From assembly GCA_949286015.1 (NCBI GenBank), contig CASEBB010000071.1:1-45317 (forward strand): DNA of 45,317 nt. The letters are read 5' to 3'. The notes beneath the pieces were generated by a model. The model was given only the letters and a program-made list of their open reading frames with translations. It had not been told where the DNA came from and made no database searches. This document shows positions 29,406 to 36,432 of the stretch, piece by piece. The translations under genes and the position numbers were made by a program. The first letter of the stretch is position 1. Every line of letters begins with the position of its first letter. Origin of the DNA: an uncultured Succinivibrionaceae bacterium. Its GTDB lineage: Bacteria; Pseudomonadota; Gammaproteobacteria; Enterobacterales; Succinivibrionaceae.

Positions 29406-29632
29406 CCGACCGTGAGGAGGTCTGGGATAATTTTGGTCAAGCTGATAAACACATGGTTTATGGGCATGCATAAGACTATCTCGAGGTAACACTTGAGCAC
29501 AAAGTAACGCACTTTACCTCAGTTTTGTGGCATAAGTCCCCTTGCTTTGGCCCATACTACCTTTAAGTAGGTGACCAAGAAACGCCTTATTTATGGGCTT
29601 TATAAAATTAGCCTAGACCTCCTCACGGTCGG
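29406..29632. mobile_element. 227-bp MITE-like element 2 in the AAA-ATPase-like gene
   Basis: Terminal inverted repeats of about 29 bp: 18 perfect bases (CCGACCGTGAGGAGGTCT) and then 9 of 11. Flanked by a 5-bp direct duplication AGGGT (29401-29405 and 29633-29637). Removal with one copy joins KLGKLVTL to FSFVFFSRPR in frame, exactly at the Walker A approach. No transposase is encoded. The ends are unrelated to those of element 1, so a different transposase family is implied. Confidence 0.9.
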
Positions 29633-29913
29633 AGGGTGACTAACTTTCCAAGTTTGGCGGTCTTGTCAACGATTAGCTTGTTTTGCCCCACCATGTTGTT
29701 CCAATCGGACATACCCAGTGGGATAGGTTTGAGTGGTAATGCGTTTGTGTCTGCGTTTGCGCTCATCATTCCCCCACAACTCTGCAGAAAAGGTTGCTCG
29801 TTTTATTTTAGCCAAAGTGCAGAGCCTTGTACTTCCCTAAAGTGGCCACTGAGAGTAGTGCGTATGTACTGCCCATCTTGTCCTGAGCCGTTCAGAGCCG
29901 TACAAAATACGAT

Positions 29914-29947
29914 AAAGCCCCGCACAGCAACGCTGGGCAGGGCTTTT
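29914..29947. terminator. Terminator downstream of sstT
   Basis: A 15-bp stem with two mismatches (AAAGCCCCGCACAGC / GCTGGGCAGGGCTTT) and an AAC or similar small loop, with short T-runs on both strands. It is 66 bases past the sstT stop, between sstT and the AAA-ATPase-like pseudogene. Confidence 0.7.
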
Positions 29948-30012
29948 AGGGGGCATCTGGACTCACTGGGAGCAGATGCCTCTTTTGCGGCTAAAAGCAG
30001 AGTGCTTTAGCC

Positions 30013-31314
30013 TTAGACGTTATCTTCGTCCTTGATTTCTTCAATAGTTGGCTGCACCGTAGCAGCATTGGTGTGGAAATCCTCTGGCAGCTCAATTTGC
30101 TTGCAAGCCACAGCCGTAAAGACCACATCAGAGGAGCTGTTTAAGGCCGTCTCTGTAGAGTCTTGCACCACACCGATGATAAAGCCGATACCCACTACCT
30201 GCATGGCGATGTCGTTGCTGATACCAAAGATCGAGCAGGCCAGCGGAATTAACATTAAGGAGCCGCCAGCAATACCCGAAGTACCGCAAGCACCTAACAC
30301 CGCAGCCACACACATTAAGAAGGCCGAGGCAAAGTCCACCTCAATGCCTAAGGTGCGTACCGCCGTCATGGTCATGACCACAATGGTCACAGCCGCACCG
30401 GACATGTTAATGGTGCTGCCTAATGGAATGGAGATGGTGTAGGTGTTCTTTGGCAGGTGTAAGCGTTCGCACAGGGCTAAGTTCACAGGGATGTTAGCCG
30501 CAGACGAACGGGTAAAGAAGGCCGTGATCGCGCTTTGCGTGAGCGAGGCAAAGATCAGTGGGTATGGGTTCTTATGGCAGTAGATAAAGGCGATGAGTGG
30601 GTTTAAGATCAGCGCCACCGTCAGCATGGTGCCCACTAAGACCAGCACTACCTGCACGTAGTTTAAGAGGTTGCTAAAGCCGCCATCTTGGGTGCAGGAG
30701 CTGTAGACTAAGCCCATCACACCTAATGGCGCAAAGCGAATCACCATGCGCACCACGCCAGCTACGGTCTGGGCTAAGTCGTCTAAGACCATCTTGGTGT
30801 GCTCATGCGCTACACGGAACATGAGGCCAAAGGCGATACCCCACACTAAGATAGCGACGTAGTTACCATTAAGCAGCGCGTTAACTGGGTTGTCTACCGC
30901 CTGAATCACGAAGTTCATGAGAACCTCGGAGATGCCTTGTGGTGGCGAGAGATTCTCGGCAGCGCTAGCAAGGGATGGGAAGGAGGTAGGGAAGATATAA
31001 GTGGCAATAAGAGCCAGCAGCGAGGCTAAGGCCATCGACACAAAGTAGATGACGATCACTGGCGTCATATTGGTCTTGGTGCCTTTATTGTGACCGGCGA
31101 TAGCGGCAGAGACCAGCACAAAGACGAGGATTGGCGCCATAGCCTTTAAGGCCGCCACAAAGAGTTGGCCAAAAGCTGGGATAACGGTTTTGTCGCCTGG
31201 GTAGACTACGGCGAGCAAAATACCGAGCATGAGGCCGATGATGACCTGCATGATAAAGGGAATGGCGTTAAAGATTTTGGCGATGGGATTGTTAGGGCTA
31301 ATGGGATTTAGCAT
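30013..31314 (-). CDS. sstT: Serine/threonine:sodium symporter SstT
   Basis: 433 residues (E. coli 414), with an AGGA sequence 9 bases before the ATG at 31314. It is an inner-membrane protein of the DAACS (SLC1-like) family. The start (IPFIMQVIIGLMLGILLAVV) is the usual first membrane helix. The diagnostic C-terminal part is visible: the serine-rich hairpin TQSAITAFFTRSSAANIPVN, the NMSGAAVTI helix with its sodium and substrate contacts, and the SGIAGGSLMLIPLAC and DSTETALNSSSDVVFTA segments typical of SstT rather than GltP/DctA. It imports L-serine and L-threonine with Na+. It appears monocistronic, bounded by a terminator and a 605-base upstream spacer. Confidence 0.95.
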   Translation of the reverse strand: MLNPISPNNPIAKIFNAIPFIMQVIIGLMLGILLAVVYPGDKTVIPAFGQLFVAALKAMAPILVFVLVSAAIAGHNKGTKTNMTPVIVIYFVSMALASLLALIATYIFPTSFPSLASAAENLSPPQGISEVLMNFVIQAVDNPVNALLNGNYVAILVWGIAFGLMFRVAHEHTKMVLDDLAQTVAGVVRMVIRFAPLGVMGLVYSSCTQDGGFSNLLNYVQVVLVLVGTMLTVALILNPLIAFIYCHKNPYPLIFASLTQSAITAFFTRSSAANIPVNLALCERLHLPKNTYTISIPLGSTINMSGAAVTIVVMTMTAVRTLGIEVDFASAFLMCVAAVLGACGTSGIAGGSLMLIPLACSIFGISNDIAMQVVGIGFIIGVVQDSTETALNSSSDVVFTAVACKQIELPEDFHTNAATVQPTIEEIKDEDNV

Positions 31315-31919
31315 TGACGAGATCCTGTGAGCTGGCCTTGTAGTAGCGCAGGTGAGAGTGTTTGCAAGTAAGGTAGTGGCAGCAGCGCGGCGTACAAGAG
31401 CTTAAGCCTCTGCTAAGCCTCTGCTTAAGTGGCGCCGTGCAGCTTGAGAGTGGGATAGCGCTACTTCTTTTGGAGTGGCGTTTAATGGGCGGCTGGGAAC
31501 AAGAGTAGATTCGTGCTCAGGCGTGGTGCATTACAGATAACACCTTAGATTGGAGGTGTGGCCCATAGTGCCCAGCAAAGCGCGGTCATTATACGCCTCT
31601 TGCTCTATTTTGGCGCGGATTTTGGCTTATTTATGTGCATTTGTGCGGGTTTTGTGGGGTGCATCAGATGCTTGCGCTTGTATCTTTGGGGCCTAGAGAG
31701 ACATCGCGGTCACGGTATTGGTAAGCGCTTTGTGCTAAGCTAAAGTGAGCTTTGCTCTTGCCGCAGTGTCTTCTTGTCTCCTTTCAAGGTTTTGGCAGGT
31801 ATGGTGCTGTAGCCTGTTGGGGCTTGAGAGCAAGCTAAAGAGCCTAAGATTTAGCGCTTGGCTGAGGCCTTTCCTTTGTGGTGGGGCTGTAGTTGAGATC
31901 ATGATAGGGAGTGCGCGGC
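31315..31919. other. Spacer between divergent sstT and the kinase-fold gene
   Basis: 605 bases that should hold both promoters. An 11-bp tandem duplication AAGCCTCTGCT lies inside a CTTAAG...CTTAAG inverted pair near 31401-31425. No supported gene; the 61-codon frame at 31558 has no Shine-Dalgarno. No clear -35/-10 pair stands out. Confidence 0.45.
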
Positions 31920-32834
31920 ATGCAACTGGGGTATCGCTCAGTTTCCTATGACTTGCATGGTAATGAGTATCTGGCTTTGCAGGGTGCCAATGACAAGTTC
32001 TTGGCCTTACAAGGCTCGGTGCGCACGAACAAAACGCGCATTACGCGGCAGTTTAAGAGCACCAAGATCTTTCATGATCTGGCTCCTACCAATATCCTTG
32101 AGGGGATCTCGATTCAGTCTAATGACGAGTTCACCACGGCGGTCTTTGCCTACGAGAATGTGGGTGAGTTTAAGAGCTTCTTATCGGTGATTGACCCGCA
32201 CCTGCAGTACTCCAATGGCAAGAAGCTGGGCCGTGCGATTGCGCTTTTGCATCAGGACACCTTAACGGGCAAGCAAAAGGACAAGGCCGAAGCGCGGCGC
32301 AATGTGATTCACAACAAGCTCACCGCTTACCTCACTACGGGCCCGCGTTTTAGTCATGAGACGCCGATTCTGACGGCTATTATTGACCGTATTGACAGCT
32401 TACGTGATTACAAGCTGACGCGGCGTTATGGCGGCTTACGCTTTGATAACGTGTTCCTGACCCACGGTGGCAGTGTGATCTTAAAGCCGAGTTCGTCTTA
32501 TGGCTTTGGTGATGCCATTGAGGACTTGGTGTTATTTGAGTGTGAGGACGCGGGGCAGATGCCTTGTGCGGTGGCGGGCGTCATTGACGGGTATTTTGGT
32601 GGCGTGACGGTGCCTGCTAACTTTTGGGTGGGCTACGCTATTTACTGCGCTATTTACGCGCTGACACGTTGCTCGGAGCATGCGCGCCGATCGCAGACGG
32701 AGCAGAAGAGAATGGTGGCGCAGTCTAAGCGCATTATGTCTGACTTTGAGAACTTTACACGTCCAATTCCGCGCTGGTATCGTTCGGAGCTGGTGAAGAA
32801 GGCGAAGTCGGAGGCACGGCGTTTAGGCCTGTAG
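31920..32834 (+). CDS. Aminoglycoside-phosphotransferase-fold protein lacking catalytic residues
   Basis: 304 residues from the ATG at 31920 (AGGGAG 8 bases upstream; a GTG at 31911 overlaps that site). The layout follows the APH/choline-kinase-like phosphotransferase family: an N-lobe with KSTKIFHDLAPTN, a helix LGRAIALLHQD, then a C-lobe with YGGLRFDNVFL, SYGFGDAIEDLVLFE, GVIDGYFGG and a final helical bundle. In active members the first C-lobe motif reads HGDxxxxN and the second IDFDxxxxGDP. Here the brace His is Tyr, the catalytic Asp is Gly, and the metal-binding Asp segment is replaced by LKPSSS. It is intact as a frame, so it is either a pseudokinase with another role or a drifting gene. 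No neighbour suggests its partner. Confidence 0.65.
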   Translation: MQLGYRSVSYDLHGNEYLALQGANDKFLALQGSVRTNKTRITRQFKSTKIFHDLAPTNILEGISIQSNDEFTTAVFAYENVGEFKSFLSVIDPHLQYSNGKKLGRAIALLHQDTLTGKQKDKAEARRNVIHNKLTAYLTTGPRFSHETPILTAIIDRIDSLRDYKLTRRYGGLRFDNVFLTHGGSVILKPSSSYGFGDAIEDLVLFECEDAGQMPCAVAGVIDGYFGGVTVPANFWVGYAIYCAIYALTRCSEHARRSQTEQKRMVAQSKRIMSDFENFTRPIPRWYRSELVKKAKSEARRLGL

Positions 32835-33008
32835 GTGATTTTCGCAGGGCTGTGGGGGCTTTGCCTCTGTTGTGTCCTTACTCTTAGTGGTAGTGCGGCC
32901 GTTTAGTCCACTTCGGAGCAAGGCGCCGTGAGGCGCATGCGCAGATGCATTAGCTTGCGCAGGCCATTTGAGCAGCACGCTATCGCACCATTATCTCGAG
33001 ATGAGGAG

Positions 33009-33143
33009 GCTCTCTCCAAAGTTTGGTGAAGGGGGCACCACCACCCAGCCTTGGTTGGTCACGCCCAACGCCATCACATGTGTCTCCATGCTTGATCGCA
33101 GGGACAATGCTGCTTTGTGGTATCCACCAAACTCAGAAGAGCC
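33009..33143 (+). repeat. Dispersed element family C, copy 1
   Basis: 135 bases with about 20-bp imperfect terminal inverted repeats: left GGCTCTCTCCAAAGTTTGGTG, right complement GGCTCTTCTGAGTTTGGTG. The interior shares AACGCCAT and ACAATGCTGCTTTGTGGTA-like blocks with the copies at 35143 and 35290. It is non-coding and lies between the kinase-fold gene and the TSUP permease. Confidence 0.7.
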
Positions 33144-33174
33144 CCACAGATTTAAGCTTCAGTGGCTGCTGCTC

Positions 33175-34005
33175 TTAGCTTAAGGCGCTGATCAGCATGC
33201 GTACCGATACGCAGAATAACGCCACCGCAAAAATACGCTTTAAGGTCGTAGGGGAGACCTTCTTTCCAATAGTCACGCCCCATGGTGCCATAAAGATCGA
33301 CAGTGGTACCACACAAGCCACCGCGAGCCAGCTGACATAACCCACCGTAAAGATAGGGGCATTCTCTGGCGTCGTACCCGTCGCAAATAGCAAAATCGCA
33401 CCTGGAATACACACAAATAAGGACACCGCCGAGGAGGTGCCCACGCTCTTATGCGGCTCTACCGAGCAAGCATTAAGCACTGGTACCGTGAGCGTGCCAC
33501 CACCAATACCCAGCATCACCGAAAATCCTGCCACGAAAAAGCCAATGAGGCGCTGTCCCATTGGCCCTGGCAAGCCAGAAAAGCTCGGCTTAGACTTAGC
33601 GCGGAAAAAGGTGTTGAGACTGTTAAGCAGCATCACCACACCAAAGAGCACTGCCAGCCACTCACCACCATAAAAAGAGGAAATGAGCGAGCCGACTAAG
33701 ACACCTAAGATCATGCCTGGCGCCCAAGTCTTAATCACGTCTAAGTCGGTATTGCCACGGTGGTATTGCGCCAGCGCTGCAGTAATAGAAGTAGGGATCA
33801 TGCAGGCTAAGGAGGTGCCTGCCGCCAGCATCATGGCCACATCAGCACTAACGCCAAAGACGTGGGTAAAGACAAAGTAAAAGACCGGCACAAAGATGAT
33901 GCCGCCACCAATACCCAGTAAACCTGCTAAGAAGCCACCGCAGAGGCCACATACAGCAAGAATGGCTACAGTAGAGAGCAGGGCGCTCCACTCAAGTCCA
34001 AACAT
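33175..34005 (-). CDS. TauE/SafE (TSUP) family membrane permease
   Basis: 276 residues; GGAGAAAG lies about 7 bases before the ATG at 34005. Eight or so hydrophobic helices occur in two repeats, each with the family's glycine-rich turn (LLGIGGGIIFVPVF at about residues 29-42 and MLGIGGGTLTVPVLNA near 160), plus the conserved VGTSSAVSLF. These proteins export or import small sulfur-containing or organic anions (sulfite, sulfoacetate, taurine-related), but the substrate cannot be told from sequence. It is monocistronic as far as can be seen, with a 170-base 3' spacer filled by a family C element. Confidence 0.88.
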   Translation of the reverse strand: MFGLEWSALLSTVAILAVCGLCGGFLAGLLGIGGGIIFVPVFYFVFTHVFGVSADVAMMLAAGTSLACMIPTSITAALAQYHRGNTDLDVIKTWAPGMILGVLVGSLISSFYGGEWLAVLFGVVMLLNSLNTFFRAKSKPSFSGLPGPMGQRLIGFFVAGFSVMLGIGGGTLTVPVLNACSVEPHKSVGTSSAVSLFVCIPGAILLFATGTTPENAPIFTVGYVSWLAVACVVPLSIFMAPWGVTIGKKVSPTTLKRIFAVALFCVSVRMLISALS

Positions 34006-34328
34006 GATCTTTCTCCACGCTCAGAGAAACAGTCCGAGCCTTACCAACAAACCAACCAACTAAACCATTTGTCTGCACTGCCCACCACAGGAGAAGATCA
34101 GCAACACCCGTGGTGTTAAAAGTGCGTGCGCATTATGGCGCAACTGTACGCAAAAGGCTAATAGCCGCCCTTTTTGGGGGGCATACAAGCCACAGCACCG
34201 ACCGCTGCGTAAGCAGCTAAGGGCCCCCAAATCACACGTCAATCCCGCATAAAGCTGATAAATAAGGCTTTTATTGCCACAGACACCGCGCTTTTGCCGT
34301 AAATTACAGAAAAATTTGCAACAAAGTG

Positions 34329-34357
34329 TTGACATGCCCTATTAGCCCCATTATCAT
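34329..34357 (+). promoter_or_regulatory. Sigma-70 promoter of the tRNA operon
   Basis: Perfect -35 TTGACA (34329-34334), 17-base spacer, TATCAT (34352-34357), then a GC-rich discriminator (AGCGCCCTG) as in stringently controlled stable-RNA promoters. The first tRNA begins 55 bases downstream. The 300 bases before it, back to 34006, show nothing else. Confidence 0.85.
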
Positions 34358-34412
34358 AGCGCCCTGTTGAGACGTCACGCTAGCTTGTAAGTTAGAGTGA
34401 GTCGCCTGTAGG

Positions 34413-34489
34413 GCGTCCTTAGCTCAGGTGGATAGAGCAACAGCCTTCTAAGCTGTGGGGCGAAGGTTCGAGTCCTTCAGGACGCGCCA
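34413..34489 (+). tRNA. tRNA-Arg (anticodon TCT)
   Basis: 77 bases with encoded CCA. The acceptor GCGTCCT pairs with AGGACGC. The anticodon loop CTTCTAA is closed by ACAGC/GCTGT, and a T-arm with GGTTCGAGTCC is present. It reads AGA (and AGG by wobble). Confidence 0.96.
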
Positions 34490-34522
34490 TGCGTCAACAA
34501 GGTAGATTGTTTCAATCGCAAT

Positions 34523-34599
34523 GGTGGCTGTAGCTCAGTTGGCAGAGTCCCGGATTGTGATTCCGGTTGTCGTGGGTTCGACCCCCATCAGCCACCCCA
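34523..34599 (+). tRNA. tRNA-His (anticodon GTG)
   Basis: Encoded CCA. The acceptor GTGGCTG (from 34524) pairs with CAGCCAC. A genome-encoded G at 34523 can pair with the discriminator C at 34596 to give the extra G-1 that identifies tRNA-His. The anticodon loop TTGTGAT sits between CCGGA and TCCGG. Confidence 0.96.
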
Positions 34600-34629
34600 A
34601 ACCATTGATTGAAATGATGCCCTCTCTAT

Positions 34630-34713
34630 GCGGGAGTGGCGAAATTGGTAGACGCACAAGATTTAGGTTCTTGCGCCCTAGGTGTAAGGGTTCGAGTCCC
34701 TTCTCCCGCACCA
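34630..34713 (+). tRNA. tRNA-Leu (anticodon TAG)
   Basis: 84 bases with encoded CCA and a short variable arm (class II). The acceptor GCGGGAG pairs with CTCCCGC, and the anticodon stem CAAGA/TCTTG encloses TTTAGGT. The order Arg-His-Leu recalls the E. coli argX-hisR-leuT operon, but with different Arg and Leu anticodons and no tRNA-Pro. Confidence 0.96.
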
Positions 34714-34722
34714 AGCAACCCG

Positions 34723-34749
34723 AGCAACCTTTTGGTTGCTTTATTTTTA
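34723..34749 (+). terminator. Rho-independent terminator of the tRNA operon
   Basis: AGCAACC-TTTT-GGTTGCT followed by TTATTTTT, 10 bases after the last CCA. Confidence 0.92.
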
Positions 34750-35142
34750 TATACTAACGTGCACGCGCACGGAAGTTTGGTAGCGGATGGGCGTGGTGCG
34801 TGGTGTAGGGTTAGGGTGTAGGCTCGTTTGGGCTGGCGTGTGGGTTTTTCGCAGTAGCTGCGTAGCGGCTGCGCATTCTGTATCTCTTCTTCTTCTTCTT
34901 CTTTTCTGTGTTTCCTCGCCATCTTGGGACGTGTTTGCGTTGCTGTGGCGTGTGCCTTGAGCTCTGGCTCTTTTGCTCCCTTGATCCCTCGTTCTTATCT
35001 CCATGCGGCGCTGTAATGGCCGCCATTCAGCACACAGTCCTTTAATCCGCGCTAACCCCACGGTACGCACAGAGCAAAGGGCGTGGCGCTACTTGTGACC
35101 ACACAGCAACTGTATACGCAGCCGGTGGATATGGCACTAACA

Positions 35143-35280
35143 GGATCTCCGCAAAGTTTGGTGGATAGAGCCCTCACCCTACTTTTAGGTGGTTAACAGG
35201 AAACGCCATAATCACGGCTCATGTGCTTGCCTCATGGTGTGAGGCTACGTTGTGGTATCGACCAAACTCTGTGTAGAGCC
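35143..35280 (+). repeat. Dispersed element family C, copy 2
   Basis: 138 bases. The left end CGCAAAGTTTGGTGGATAGAG and the complement of the right end, ACAGAGTTTGGTCGATACC, are imperfect inverted repeats flanked by GGCTCT/GGATCT variants. The interior has AACGCCATAATCAC and a GTTGTGGTATCGACC end. Confidence 0.65.
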
Positions 35281-35289
35281 TACTAACAC

Positions 35290-35390
35290 TACTCCAAGGT
35301 TGCTCAAACCAAACGCCATTACAAGATCCTCACTGTTTGAGCGCAGGGGCGCTGCTGCTGCTACTGCTTTTTGGTAGCCACTACACTATC
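35290..35390 (+). repeat. Dispersed element family C, copy 3 (truncated)
   Basis: Begins inside the family consensus (CTCCAAGGTTGCTCA), keeps CCAAACGCCATTACA and GAGCGCAGGGGCGCTGCTG, and ends at TTTTGGTAGCCACTAC. The left inverted repeat is missing. It directly follows copy 2. Confidence 0.55.
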
Positions 35391-35456
35391 TTTAGTCCCT
35401 GCACAGAGCCTGCGGTATAGTGCCTTCCATACCCCCAGCAAAAAGCCGATGTTTAT

Positions 35457-35544
35457 CGGCGTTAGTGCATGCGGAGGCAATAGCTATTCTGAGACCTGCG
35501 ATTCATCCTGATGCGGGGTGCGTGCTGGCAAGCTCAAGAAACTC
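35457..35544 (+). repeat. Dispersed repeat family D, copy 2
   Basis: 88 bases matching 18154-18240 block by block, including an uninterrupted GCGATTCATCCTGATGCGG. Same orientation, non-coding. Confidence 0.7.
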
Positions 35545-36294
35545 AAAGGAGAACCGGCTAATCACGTCTCATGGGTATCCACAGCAGCTACCGCTGTTGC
35601 GGTTGTTGCTGCTGTTGTGGCTGCTGCTGCTACTGCTGCTGATGGGCTTTGCCGCATTACCCTGAGGGCGCGTAGCTCCTGCCGCGTGTCCTGTGGCTAT
35701 GAGATGCACTCCCAGTAGTGCCTATTACCAGCCACCATTAGGGTGTCACGCCGGATCAGATAGGCACTACCTTGCGGCCTAATGGTGCTCTTACTGACAT
35801 TCGCCGCTGCTTTGCCCGTAAAATGCGCATTTTTATCGCATTTTTGCCCTCTTAGCGCTATAATTGCACCGGCCTTGGGGATAGGGCGGTATTCATAAGA
35901 ACGCAGACATGAGCGACAGAGATTCTAAGCGCTGTGCGCAGCTCTGTTAGGTGCCGCATGTACATGGCTTAGTGGTAGGCACCGACAGCACGGCAGTAGC
36001 TGTGTTGCCGCGTCATCTCAGCTCTGATCGCTCCTGCCATTCCTGCCACTCATATCACGCCAGTGCCAGCGCTTGGCTTGTATTGGTGCTGGTCTTGGCT
36101 ATTTCTCACATCGTTCTCACCACGGATGGGGTGTAAAAGCTTTTACCCACACTGCTGCGCAGTGTTTTCTTGTGACGCTCAATTGTGACTGGCTTTATAG
36201 CGCTGTGTCATGACACCGGAGCGCAATTACTGGGTTTTGCCACTCCGCCGCTGTTTTCAGTATTGCTCACCACTCCCTTAATATCACTGACTTG

Positions 36295-36352
36295 CCACTC
36301 CTCACCACTCCTCACCACTCCTCACCACTCCCAACGATTACCAACCACTCCC
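36295..36352 (+). repeat. CACTCC 10-bp repeats upstream of the SNF2 gene
   Basis: CTCACCACTC is repeated exactly three times at 36301-36330, preceded by CCACTC and followed by drifting units (CCCAACGATTA CCAACCACTCCCC). It ends 80 bases before the start codon, in the same sense orientation as the related array before surA. Confidence 0.75.
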
Positions 36353-36432
36353 CTTTACGGAGAGTCAGTTCTTTTCTGTTCTTGATTGCTGCTTGTGCCT
36401 CGGCATGCGTAGCGACAACCTTTTGAGATCAT

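Larger units (their letters stand above)
28071..29769 (-). pseudogene. AAA-ATPase-like protein (PD-(D/E)XK-nuclease-linked family), multiply disrupted
   Basis: Four minus-strand pieces together make one protein of the AAA-ATPase_like/DUF1703 family, common in gut bacteria. Piece 1 (29769-29633): ATG ATG AGC..., with PLGMSDWNNMV and VDKTAKLGKLVTL. Piece 2: VFFSRPRCMGKTTLCSMLQ (Walker A variant), LVFLIDDCDYPL (Walker B) and ILVTGIMRYSEASMFWDSN, down to EEIEPW at 28812. Piece 3 (28640-28286): PWIEQHFADYIPQAANNLG to NKGAFE. Piece 4 (28286-28071): VLINVDEVTLDQI to AHTEE. Pieces 1/2 and 2/3 are separated by two short inserted elements; deleting each with one target duplication restores the frame. 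Pieces 3/4 differ by a one-base-type frameshift near 28285. The C-terminal nuclease domain is missing. It is therefore inactive. Its ancestral role is unknown. Confidence 0.88.
34750..36432. other. Gene-free, repeat-rich spacer before the SNF2 gene
   Basis: 1.68 kb with no supported gene. In order: a (CTT)n-like run near 34885-34905; family C copies 2 and 3 (35143-35280, 35290-35390); family D copy 2 (35457-35544); a GCT-rich trinucleotide stretch near 35600-35641; and the CACTCC repeats (36270-36352). Confidence 0.6.

Noticed and set aside
29636..30010. Plus-strand open frame of 124 codons over the sstT spacer
   Set aside because: It reads the complement of the N-terminal fragment of the AAA-ATPase-like pseudogene and of a terminator.
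34413..34713. tRNA cluster as an integration site of a genomic island
   Set aside because: No integrase and no direct repeat of a tRNA 3' end was seen downstream. The only tyrosine recombinase is a housekeeping XerD.
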